From Fennellomyces sp. T-0311 (taxonomy: Eukaryota > Mucoromycota > Mucoromycetes > Mucorales > Lichtheimiaceae), in the NCBI GenBank assembly GCA_025266875.1, contig JALLLT010000045.1:124001-188000 (forward strand): a stretch of 64,000 nt of DNA. Direction: 5' to 3'. Each line of letters starts with the position of its first letter. The stretch's first letter is position 1. The position numbers and the translations under genes were made by a program. This document shows positions 34,358 to 44,906 of the stretch, piece after piece. The notes beneath the pieces are model-generated. The model saw only the letters and a list, made by a program, of their open reading frames with translations. It made no database searches and was not told where the DNA came from.

Positions 34358-36829
34358 ATGAATCGAGGCAATTACTATAAGCAAAAGTACGGGAACAAAC
34401 GACAAAAAAGCTCGCCAGAACAGGAACATCGACATACCGGCCATGCACGCGGTACGTTCTCGTGCCTTTTTCCCGAATGATCCCCATTAACCATTTCATA
34501 CTTGGACTGGCAGTACCGCGCGACCTCATGGAGCATTTGTCGGGATTGAACCGCCAGAGCTATGGTGCATATCGGCAATTGCAGGATCGTACGTCAATCG
34601 GTTTACTTTTTTTCCCAATCAAGAGCCAACGTTGTTCGAAACAGATATCTACACGCTTCCAAAATACACGCTCGTATTCGACAAGGTCCAAGGCGATCCA
34701 TTTGCGCCTCCAAGTCACTGCAGAATACGCGTGGATCAAAACATCGCTCAGTTACCCAAAGAGTTCTACTCTGTGAAAGATCGGTTGGTTTGGTTTGATT
34801 ATCGATGTCCGGAGTCGCTTTTTAACGCGATTGCAAAACTGTAGACGCATTGCGCTGGCAGATTATCTGGCTCGACGGCTGTATGGTGAGATATCCAGGC
34901 TCAAACTCAATAAAAAGATGACTGGATCATTCGCTGCACTCAAAGGTGGGGACCTGGAGATTGCTCGACCGGGTCAAAAGATCCTGGAGCGAACGAGTGT
35001 CATTGTTCACGAAGGCCAGATCGAAGTCCGATTCACCTATGGATTGACAGCAAAGGGTACGGGAGGCCCGATAGTGGGCGCAGAGTATCACTGATGCAAT
35101 CACTTTCTAGGCCGAACTATCGTCGTTGATCCGGTGCTGCGTACGTTTGTTACCATGATGCCCGAGCTGATCAGCTCAGCCCTTGAGTTCCCTGCCCTGA
35201 ATCAACAATCGATTCAGAATCATCTTCAATGCTACGAGGACCAGCAGTGGCTCCGAAGGGAGCTATCCGCACATAGTAAGTGGATTACGTGACCGGAGCT
35301 TAGAGTATCTGATCCTATGATATATGAGATTTGATTGCATTTGTCCCTGACGGCGCTATTCTGCCTCGCGAGTCCGGTGTATCCGATCTGCCACTCAGTA
35401 CTGCCAAGCGCGTTGCCTTCAAGTCTCCCCCGTCGCTCCAAATGACCTTCAAATGCCCGTCCGGCAAGACAGTGACTGGCATGGGTATTCGACGAGGCAT
35501 TACCATGATTGCAGTACGTGATACAATACTTCTATCCTTTGCATTATGCTTATTCTTTTCAATAGGGTGGCGGTTACCATGTACGAGAGCTTCAGTGATT
35601 AGCCAGCGTGTCAGCTGATAATTGGTTCGTGTTACTAGGGCAAGTCGACCCTTCTGGAGGCTTTGGAACAAGGCATCTACAATCACATCCCCGGTACGCC
35701 CTTTGCAGCTTTTGATGAATCCAAACTGATTGCATATACTACTAATAGACGATGGGCGAGAGTATCTCGTGTGTAATGAAACCCTAACGAAGGTTCGCTC
35801 GGAAGACGGCCGTAGCATCGAGGGGACAGACGTTTCACCATACATCGGCAACCTCCCATTCGAGATGGATACAAAGTGTTTCTGCACGCAGGATGCCAGT
35901 GGCAGTACATCCATGGCTGCTGGTATCCAGGAGATGGTTGAGGTACGTGGTACATTTTCGGATGAAATAATGTAATCCGCGATAATAACTGGTAGTTTAT
36001 ACGCAGATGGGCGCAGAGGCTCTGATTTACGATGAAGACACCTGTGCAACCAACTTTATGATTCGCGATCAGCGGATGCAACTTATCATCCACAAGGATA
36101 ACGAGCCGATCACCCCACTTATCACCAAGATTCGGCCATTGTATTCGGAAAAAGGTGTTTCGAGCGTATTGGTGATTGGAGGGTGTGGTGACTACATCGA
36201 TGTGGCCGATTGCATAATTGAAATGCGCAATTATCTACCCATGTAAGGTTCAGGAAGAAAGCGAGGCATGTACGTCTGGCTAACCTATCCGTATCGATTC
36301 AGTGATATCACGGAATTTGCCAAAGATGTAGCAGCACGTTACCCGTCCAATGCGCACAAAGAAGGAGGTATGGCGATCAGAGCGGGTAACATCGACATGG
36401 TAACTTATGATGCATATAGGCGGTGTATACGGAAGCGTTGCCACACGCAAACTTACAATCCCTGAACACACCAAAGGCAAAATGAAGGTTTTTGAAAAAA
36501 GCAAAATTTCGTTTGATCAACAAGAGCTGGATCTGTCCGCGGTGACAAGTATTGCCGAAACAGGACAGACAAACTGGATCGCCTCTGCCATCGCGCATCT
36601 CTGTCAGAATAGCAACACAGCCTTCCTTTCGCTGAAACATGCGCTTGACTTGCTGGATCAAGCGCTGGATCTCACACCCAACTTTTCAGATGGGATGATA
36701 AGCTCACCCATGGATTTTATCGACCCAAATCATATCAATGGCGGATATGCGCGCCCCACCATCCTTCAACTTGCCCAAGCCATCAACAGACTGCGCGGAA
36801 TCAAACACGTGAAGTTGATTTCCGCATAG
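34358..36829 (+). CDS. Predicted ATPase of the ABC class
   Basis: This belongs to the COG3044-type 'predicted ATPase of the ABC class' family, of unknown cellular role. The start at 34358 gives a basic Asn/Lys/Gln-rich N-terminus (MNRGNYYKQKYGNKRQK). Exons then give YTLVFDKVQGDPFAPPSHCR, EFYSVKDR, DYLARRLYGEI and the segment GSFAALKGGDLEIARPGQKI. The ATPase core has a Walker A-like loop assembled across an intron near 35515-35640 (GGGYHGKSTLLEALEQGIY), a Q-loop region, the ABC-like GSTSMAAGIQEMVEMGAEAL, and Walker B-like ALIYDEDTCATNFM. It ends PTILQLAQAINRLRGIKHVK. About eight introns are present. All nucleotide-binding motifs look intact. The family is established from bacteria; its job in fungi is unknown to me. 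Confidence 0.85.
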
Positions 36830-36917
36830 CAATCACCTCGTGTATTGAACATGCCCTGTATAATTAATGCGAGGATACTATAAGTAACAGAATCTCAATA
36901 TATGTACATGATCTTCA

Positions 36918-37822
36918 TCAATCCGTTTTTGCCTCCGCCGATCGCTGCTCCTGCAGCTTTACGAAACGCTCAGCCTTTGCCTTATCCACCTGTGTCGCCA
37001 TCCGACTGACAAACACATAGGCCGCCGCAATGACCGCCAAGCCAGTCCAGAACCACGGGTTGCTATGGGGAATAGTTTTAGGGATCTATGCAGCTAGAAG
37101 AGAGAGGGAAGAGGCTTACGTCAATGGTGCATTCACAGAAACCACTTCAACGTCGTATACCACAGCGGAATTGGCTATTGGGATGTTAGTACGTTTGGTG
37201 TGGCATTGACCTGTTCAACACTTGCGTGGCACTTTTCCGGGAAGTCCGATGTCTCCGAAAGCTGGACGATGCATTGGTGAGTGTCAACGAGAAATGAATC
37301 CGTGCAGCCATAGCGCTTACCCATATCGGCTGGAATCAGCAGTCGGCGGATCTCGCCCTCGCACATGCCCTGGATACCCTGCTCCAAACCTAGCATCGTG
37401 TTATAAACACTATCGTTCAACTATGCCAATCAGAGGCCAACCTTTCATAATCTTATCCCTGCCTGCAAACAAACCGGTCAGCTGCCCTTTCCTGTCATAC
37501 ATCATGTCCATCCGAAGAAAAGGTTTACCTATCGTATACGAGACCGGCGAGCCGCTGTATGTGGACTCGTAAGGTTCAGTGCCTTGCCATGTTCGGGCGG
37601 TGTAGTGAAGCTTAATGCGGGCGTTTTTTGACACCTTGGCTCTGCAATTGTCGGATGCCTGCAGCACACCTAAATCGACATTGAGTTCATTGTTCTCGAG
37701 ATGAAACTTCGAAACAGAAATGGCTATTTACCGCCACGCAAGGTGGTTGGTTCGCCTTCCGCCACTGCATGACCGAGCAGGAAGCAGCATGTGACGTAGC
37801 ATAACAATAGCAGTTTCCACAT
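36918..37822 (-). CDS. ER-targeted FKBP-type peptidyl-prolyl isomerase
   Basis: This is an FK506-binding-protein-type prolyl isomerase. Exon 1 codes a signal peptide (MWKLLLLCYVTCCFLLGHAVA). The FKBP core follows over several exons: RIKLHYTARTWQGTEPYEST and GSPVSYTIG, then GLEQGIQGMCEGEIRRLLIP, which corresponds to the family's GWDxGLxGMCxGExRxLxIP block. ADMGKRYGC comes next. A last exon contributes a C-terminal hydrophobic helix (WFWTGLAVIAAAYVFV) followed by a charged tail. A signal peptide plus C-terminal anchor places the isomerase in the ER lumen, tethered to the membrane. The initial Trp of the GWDxG block is Leu here, which may affect activity or drug binding. Four or more introns are present. 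Confidence 0.87.
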
Positions 37823-38284
37823 AGCCGTATCGAACGAGTGCAAAAGAGAAAGGGATGGAATTGGGCTTGCGCGGTCAGGTATATATATATATACTGGAAT
37901 CGGAGCCCGGAACAGACTTTACCACGCAATTCTTCCCCGGGCGCGTTGAACGAGTGATCAGTTGCCAGCAGCTGCATGGCACAATCAATCGAGCCATCAA
38001 GAGTATCGCAGCGTTAGAGCTTCGATGCGACGAGAAAGGCAAGCACCGTGCACGAGGTGCGTAAACATGCCACCCGAACGCCAAACAGCAGCTTCGCCCT
38101 GGGATGTTTTAGCCCAAATGGGTAATATTCGGCCAGATTGACAATGGTGCTCATGCAAGGATAGACATGCCGGGGAAGAACGTCCATCACGATGCGCCCG
38201 CATGACTGTACATATAATCATACCGGCGGAGGCAGCAAATCTTTCTTTTTCTTCCTCTTCATATAAACCCGCTCACTAGAAACT
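37823..38284. promoter_or_regulatory. Shared divergent promoter region (FKBP / MFS transporter)
   Basis: The two genes start 462 bp apart in opposite directions, so this stretch must hold both promoters. A TA-rich run at about 37880-37892 and a TATA-like ATATAAACC near 38262 (facing the MFS gene, about 25 bp before its ATG) are visible. No other motif was identified. Confidence 0.45.
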
Positions 38285-39908
38285 ATGACGACGGTGTCAG
38301 AGAACGACCCGTTGTTAGGCAGGCGCAATAGTAGTACGACATGGTGCTGGTTTGTTCTGCTCTCTTTCTGCTGCTTGTCATTTAGCAGTGCACTCATGTG
38401 GGATACATTTTCGCCATGTTTGTATCTGTTTGCCGATTATTACTTTGACGGCAATGTCACTACAGCCACCATTAATGCCATCAACGCAATGTCCCTGATC
38501 TACATGATGATCTACCCGATGGCGGTGCAGCCCTCCCTTCGCTTTTTTGAGGACAAGAAAGATTGCCCTGGGTCGGGGCTCAAGCGTGGAATTTTGATCG
38601 GTGCTTTTCTGAATGCCTTGGGTGCTTTGATACGTTATCTCGGCGCCGCTCCTGATAGATACGTTGTCGTTTTTATCGGACAAACTGTGGCAGCCATAGG
38701 TACCGTCACTTGTGCTACGCCAGAATAAGAAATTAACACGGCTGCTTGCATATAGCCCAGGTGTTTATGCTCTCCATACCTCCGCGTCTGGCACGGACGT
38801 GGTTTCGCGACAGTCAAGTCAACTTTGTGACCTCGGTTGGCGTATCTGGTTATAACAATACGAAGCACCGTGCTGGTTCGTTTCTGATTCATTCGCCTCT
38901 TTTGTAGCAAACCAACTTGGCGTAGCAGCTGGAATATGTTCCCCGATGGTAGTCCAGGCTGCAACAATGGCGCAAGATATTCCGAGACTATTGTTTTGGC
39001 AGGTATATATGGCAAAAAATGCCTTTTTTGGTCATCATTGCTTTAGCTGTCTAGGAATAGTTTCTCCTCTGCTCTTTGGCTTTGGGTCTCGCGTACACCG
39101 CATTCAGTCGTAGCCCCGACAACGATAAAGAGGCTGACGGCACAGAACTGGCGCCAATCATGCTGAGTGCCAACGAACAAGCTAAAATACTATGGTCACA
39201 TCGATCTTTCTACGACCTACTCCTCTCGTACGGCATCGTGAATGGTGCACAATGTGCTGTGGTTACTCTGATTGCACAGATCCTCCTTCCCTCTTTCCAA
39301 GGCCGTGCAGATGAAAATTACGTTGGCTGGGTTGGCTTTATCATGCTGTTAGCTGGAATCCCTGCGAGCTGCGTTGTGGGCTTGTATCTCGACCGAACGT
39401 TCCAGTATAGAGTAACATGCAACTTTCTTACCATCCTCAGCTTTCTCAGTGTCACCGGAATGTACCTCGCAATCGAGTTACAATACCTTCCTGTTGTCAC
39501 TATCAGCTGGTAAATCTATGCTTCCACTAGTATTGAAAATTACTAACAGCAGATGCCATGATAGTATTACGTTTGGCCTTGCATCATCGGGTAAGTGCGT
39601 TTCTCAGCAAGCATCATGGGAGTGGGTTGCTGATCGAACATTTACTCAACCAAAAAGCCATTATACCCGCTGTCTTCCAATATGCCAATGAGCTTTATTA
39701 CCCAATTGACGAGAATATACCAGCCGGCTATCTCTGCACCGTGAGCAACCTGGGCGGTGTCCTTTTGGCTACTATCATGGGCTGGGCGGAAAATTCGTCG
39801 ACAACATTTACAATGCGGTGGCCAGTGCTTGGTCTGGTTGCCATAGCACTTGTTGGATGTGTTTCCATGGCACGCGTACAAGGACCATTGAAGCGGCAAA
39901 ACCAATGA
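38285..39908 (+). CDS. Major facilitator superfamily transporter (SLC49/FLVCR-like)
   Basis: This is a 12-helix MFS membrane protein. It starts MTTVSENDPLLGRRNSSTTW, with a dileucine-type DPLLG sorting motif typical of vacuolar or lysosomal carriers, then the first helix WCWFVLLSFCCLSFSSALMW. Later helices include MSLIYMMIYPMAVQPSL, AQVFMLSIPPRLARTWF and NQLGVAAGICSPMVVQ; the last segment before the C-terminus is VLGLVAIALVGCVSMARV. The pattern NxLGxAxG after PPRLAxxWF is that of the FLVCR/SLC49 (DIRC2-like) group. The substrate cannot be read from sequence. Introns fall near 38699-38756, 38876-38907, 39002-39070, 39511-39590 and 39593-39655. Confidence 0.82.
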
Positions 39909-40014
39909 TGATATTCTTTGTATAAATTCGTTTTCGTTTCGTTTTCGTTTTAGTATATATATATTTATGAATAGATTAATGCGATGTGTTTTGCACGTAG
40001 AAAAGATGCCACGC

Positions 40015-41701
40015 TTATGACTTTTTAGCCGATGGATCCTCTTTTCCTAAGTTTTCGAGCAAAAGATGTCGTGAGCTGACACCCTGGAGACGTCGGCGCT
40101 TGCCATCAAGCCACAGCATTGTTTCGGCGTATGTCTTTGGTAGGATGCGGCGGGGGCGAACCTTGTCATCGGTGGCGGCCATGGTAAAGTAGAACACATT
40201 GGTCGTTTCCCGCTTGGATGTTTCGTAATCAACGACTTCGGCAACCACACGCACTTGGAATGAGCGATGTGGATTGCCTTCAGCATAGATAATTTCTGAC
40301 TTGAGGTTCAGAAGAGTGCCTACATGCACAGGCTTGCGGAAGATGACTTCATCCATAGCAAGCAGGTCAGCATGGCATGACTTGAGGTACAGGATTGCAT
40401 CGGCATAGGCCAGCTCATAGGCGCGACGCATCAAGTAGCCACCGAAAATGTTGTTGTGAATGTTGCGGTCCTGCGGCTGCATTAAAAAGTTGCTGTCAAT
40501 GCGCGTGTCCTCCATCCAAATAAACTCATCGGGCAGCGGCTTTTTGTCTTCCGCCGGTACGGGTGATGTAAACGGATCTTCCTCGGCGCCCTTATACTTG
40601 GAGTATTGCATAAAGATGTCATGGATGGCCAGACGCTCTTCATGAGTGGGCGGATGTCGGCTCAGTGTGGTATCCGCGGCCTGCTTTTTGCGTGCCTTAT
40701 TGGCCTTGGCGAACTCGAACAGCCGTTCCTCGGTAGGCGAGGTGGTCTTTAACGGGTTGATTTTGGCAGATTTGCGTGTGACAGAGTCAATGGCAACCAT
40801 GGTAAAGCGCGTAGCAAGCACGGTGTTGGGGCCAAGGTGGCCGAGATCCTCGACTTTGGGTGCGGGAGGAACCTCCTTTTGCTGGTTTGGTAGTCCTCCA
40901 GGAACGATCTCCGCTTTAAGAAAGACTTTTGTAATCATCAATGAGTATGGCAACAGTCGGAAGAGCGAGAGAGCGCATGATAGGCTTTGCACACTGTACC
41001 TTCCATGGAGCTAGAGCCAACGTAGGTGACTTGGCCGATCAGCTTGTAGTCCTCCACGGCCTTGGGCAGCAAGAGGTCGAGACGATCGACGCAGGCGGTA
41101 ACGATGGTGACAGGCGGTGAGTTGGGATCTCCGTTATCAACGTGTTTGTAGGCGATAGCACCCGCCATAGCGTCCAGATCTATTTCCAGCTTAGTGGACA
41201 CCTCCATTACATCACGAAAACAAGTTACCTTCCAAAAGCTTGCCGGTGCGGATGCGGCCATCGACAAAGATGTACTCCTCGAGCAAGGCGGGCGATGACT
41301 TGAAGGGCAGATCCATTTCCATATAACTATCGGACATCTAATAAGCGTAGCATGTTCAGCACGGGCAATATAAATAAAAAGAAGGGCCGACTTGCCGTCT
41401 TCTCGATAAGCTTGCGCTGCTTGCGCGGTTCATTGGGATCGACGGGCTTCTGGTTCTCTTGTTCCATGATTTTGTCTATCCAGTAGTGCGCTGGGCGGAC
41501 GGAATAGATGCGGTCACGTAGAGCTATGATGGGCTGTCAGCCACGGCCTTTTGGTGCGACGTTTCTCGAAACAAAAATTTCCTTACATGCTGGACTGAAT
41601 TCTTTGGCACGCATGCGCGTGGCAGACAAGGCTCGCGCCTGCATCATGGACCGGCACGCCAGGCGCTGGCTCCGCTGTAGTAGTTGAACGCGAGAAAGCA
41701 T
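40015..41701 (-). CDS. Mitochondrial acyl-CoA thioesterase (ACOT9-like)
   Basis: The protein has a double hotdog fold and hydrolyses acyl-CoA to free acid and CoA. Exon 1 starts MLSRVQLLQRSQRLACRSMM, a basic, amphipathic presequence-like stretch, followed by RALSATRMRAKEFSPA, which suggests mitochondrial import. The first hotdog includes DVSTKLEIDLDAMAGAIAYK and DRLDLLLPKAVEDYKLIGQV. The second has DSNFLMQPQDRNIHNNIFGG and YLMRRAYELAYADAILYL, then DEVIFRKPVHVGTLLNLKSE and SFQVRVVAEVVD, which are ACOT9 family blocks. It ends NLGKEDPSAKKS. Five introns or so are present. Overlapping plus-strand frames are antisense shadows. Confidence 0.9.
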
Positions 41702-41846
41702 GGAAAGGAGTAAAGAGAAAGATAGGAAGCGGCCGACTTCACCCCAGCACTCTTAAAAACCCATCAATGCGGACTTTCTGGGATTGTTAAGCGACTCCAC
41801 CCGACAAGCCGAGTGCTGTGCGTCTTTCCACTTTCATACGCACGCA

Positions 41847-43269
41847 ATGCAATGGCGACTCTCCCACGAGAAGCTATGGGAACGCAAGCTCGACGATCCA
41901 ATCAACTGTCTTGAAGTCGGCAAGCCGTTTCTGGAGGAGCTCAGTGAAGAGAACGATATTCTCATTGGCACGACGGCGGGACGCGTTCTCATTCTCAATC
42001 AGGACAAGGTAGGTTGACCAACATTGCATGATCGACGCCGTGCAGCCAAGTCACTGGGTATATGAATAGCCACCCGAGGTGCTCTTGGAAACCAAAGGGG
42101 GATCGGTCCAGGCACTCAATCTCTACGATCTCACTGGCCAACGCGCGCTCGACCTGGTGGTGGGCGATTCGGACGGGGTTATCACCATGTTCTCCAGACA
42201 GCAGATTCTGAGCAAGCAGGAAATCGGTACGGCCGTGACAACCATCGATATCTTTAAGGATCTGGGTATGACAGACTGTCCGGGATATGGCAGGGGATGC
42301 TAATGGGCGTGCGTATTAGAGCAGGGCTATGAGATTGTGGCGGGAGGCATGAACGGGACGGTCACTGGCTTCCAGCCGCATGAAATCTTTTGGTCGCTCA
42401 AAGTTGCGGAGGAGTCGGCGAAACTCGCCACGCTGGGAATGGTATGCGCAGTATTACATAATGATAGATCTGCTATTAACGGTTCCGACAGAACGGTCGC
42501 CGATCTCCGTACATCCGGTGCATTCTTTCGACTGTGCTGGACGACCCCTTTGGCCAGGCCATGGCCGTTGTGCTAGTGTGCGATGGCTGGCCATTTGTGC
42601 ACTTTCTCCGAGGCAGCAGCCGCATCCTCTCCCTGCGAGTGCCTGCCGTCATCTGCTCCGTAAGTCGCTGCAGCTCCATTGGCCACCGTCCGGAAGACAC
42701 TCTCTCACACCACACACCTAGGAAAGATGGCTGCTGGTAGGTTCCTGACGCATGCCAGCGCTCGTCGATTCAAAAAGCAGGATAGCCGACCGAGGGGCGA
42801 AGAGGACAAGGTGTCATCCGAGCGACAAGTGCTGATGGCAGGCGAGGATGGGTGGGTGTATGTGATGATAAACTACGAGGTACGTGATCCTTATGGAGCT
42901 GGAGTGAGCATGGAAGAAGAGTAACGCGGCAGTGGCAGATCCACGCACTGTTCAATGTGGGATTCCGGCTCAGCAAAATCATCGGATTCCGGCCGTCATT
43001 TCTACAGGACGACGAGCCGGACCTTGTGATCTGCGTGGGGTATGCAAACAGCGCGCCGGTGTTTCGCAGTGGCGAGGTGAGAACAAGTCCGATGTGATCT
43101 TCTCAGTTTCCTAATCGAGCGATTGCAGCGGATATGCGAGATCGAAACAGCCGATTGGCCGCACAGTGTCACGGTGGGGGATGTGAATGCAGACGGGCAG
43201 GACGAGCTGGTCTTGGGCCTGCTGGACCGGACGGTGCAAGTGCATCGGTGGGTGCCTCAGTCCATGTAG
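41847..43269 (+). CDS. ITFG2-like FG-GAP/propeller protein
   Basis: The protein is made of beta-propeller repeats. MQWRLSHEKLWERKLDDPIN starts the first blade, then DILIGTTAGRVLILNQD, GQRALDLVVGDSDGVITMFS, YEIVAGGMNGTVTGFQPHEI, SSERQVLMAGEDGWVYVMIN, PDLVICVGYANSAPVFRSGE and finally VTVGDVNADGQDELVLGLLD followed by RTVQVHRWVP. The DVNADGQDE loop is an FG-GAP calcium-site-like motif, and the layout is that of ITFG2, a subunit of the animal KICSTOR complex that tethers GATOR1 to lysosomes. Whether a KICSTOR exists in this fungus is unknown. Six introns were inferred. The Met at 41784 is in frame upstream and could be the start; 41847 fits the family better. Confidence 0.7.
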
Positions 43270-43536
43270 CGGACTTGCGCACGGCTAAACTATTCCAAAG
43301 ACGACGCGGGTGTGCGATCGGGCAATTAACGCACAGAACAAGGGGAGGGAGGACGCGAGGGACAGTGCTGCATGAGTCAGGGTGGTTACAAGGCAGCGCG
43401 AAGTAAGGTTGAGTCACTGCCAAAAGAAGCAAGCGCATCAGAAAGTGAGTCAGAAATGTTAAATCAGAAATATAAGGCTGTCCATCGCAAAGCCCTTGCA
43501 ACCACGGACTCCGCACGAAAAAAAAAATAAAATAAA
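43270..43536. other. Intergenic, no gene seen
   Basis: A 267-bp spacer between the ITFG2-like stop and the OTC start. It holds the OTC promoter and an A-rich leader just before its ATG. Confidence 0.5.
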
Positions 43537-44757
43537 ATGCCTGCCACCCGCCTTGTGCGCCCGTTTTCTACCTTTCGTTCTTTCTCTACCATGTCTCAGC
43601 AAGGTTTCTCCACACAGCGCCCCAAGCCACCACACTTCTTGACCACCGCCGACTACACGGCCGAACAGCTGCTGGATCTCGTCGATCGCGCCATTAAGTT
43701 CAAGGTCGAGGCCAAGTACAACCACCCGCAGCCCCGTCAAGACCGACCCTTGGCCGGCAAGACCATGGCGCTGATCTTCTCCAAGCGCTCCACGCGCACC
43801 CGCGTCGCCACAGAGACGGCCACCGCCTACCTCGGTAAATTAATTGCGTGGATAACGGGAAGAGTAGAGCGCTGACAGTGCAGGATATAGGCGGTCATGC
43901 CATGTTCTTGGGTGGCCAGGACATTCAATTGGGCGTCAACGAGTCGCTGCTGGACACCTCGCGCGTCGTCAGCTCGATGGTCGACGGTATCATGGCGCGT
44001 GTCAAGGGCCACGAAGAGATCGAGGTAGCACAATTTGGGAAAAAAGTGATAGATGGAGAAATCTGATAGATATGAATCATGGTACCACCATATTTAGACA
44101 CTGGCCAAGGAATCCGCCGTGCCTGTGATCAACGCGCTGTCCGACAAGTACCATCCCACACAGATCCTTGCCGACTTGATGACGATCCACGAATTCTACC
44201 ATCACCGCAACAACAACGTCACCGGCCGCTACACCGCCCACACTCAGCACCCCCGCGAGACCCTCAAGGGCTTGAAGGTCGCATGGGTCGGTGACGCCAA
44301 CAACATCCTCCAGGAAATCCTCGTCGCCTTCCCCAAGGTCGGTATCAGCGTTGCCGCCGCCGCTCCACCAGGTTACAAGTGTGACGACGATGTCATCGCC
44401 ATCGCCAAGGCCGACGCCGAGAAGACTGGCGCCACCGTCAGCTTCACCACCAAGCCCGAGGAGGCTGTCAAGGACGCCGACATCATTGTCACCGATACCT
44501 GGATCAGTATGGGTCAGGAGGAGGAGAAGGTCAAGCGCCTGCAGGAATTCGCCGGCTACCAGGTTACCATGGATTTGGCTAAGCGTGGTGGCGCAAAGGA
44601 CAACTGGGTCTTCATGCACTGCCTGCCCCGCCACGACGAAGAAGTCGATGATGAAGTGTTTTACTCGGATCGGTCGCTGGTCTTCCCCGAGGCCGAAAAC
44701 CGAAAATGGACCATACTGTCTGTCATTGACGCCCTGTTGGTCCGAGGAGGCATCTAG
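43537..44757 (+). CDS. ARG3: Ornithine carbamoyltransferase, mitochondrial
   Basis: The enzyme condenses carbamoyl phosphate with ornithine to give citrulline in arginine biosynthesis. Exon 1 starts MPATRLVRPFSTFRSFSTMS, an Arg/Ser/Thr-rich presequence, so the enzyme is probably mitochondrial. It then gives HFLTTADYTAEQLLDLVDRA and the carbamoyl-phosphate loop SKRSTRTR (family consensus STRTR). After two introns (about 43834-43891 and 44023-44098) the frame shows GGHAMFLGGQDIQLG, HPTQILADLMTIHE, VGDANNILQEI (ornithine site) and the catalytic FMHCLPRH box. It ends AENRKWTILSVIDALLVRGG. All active-site motifs are intact and the length is normal for the family. Codon use is C-ending biased compared with its neighbours, suggesting strong expression. 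Confidence 0.96.
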
Positions 44758-44906
44758 AGAGATAGACTTACTTTCATTTTTGCATCAACATTAAAAAAAA
44801 AAGCAAACAAACGCACGGCAGATACATCGCCTGATTTTTTTTTGGGTGGCAGCGCCTTATATAGCCGATTTTCAGCCGCGTTTCACCCCTTCTGTAGCCC
44901 TTTTCG

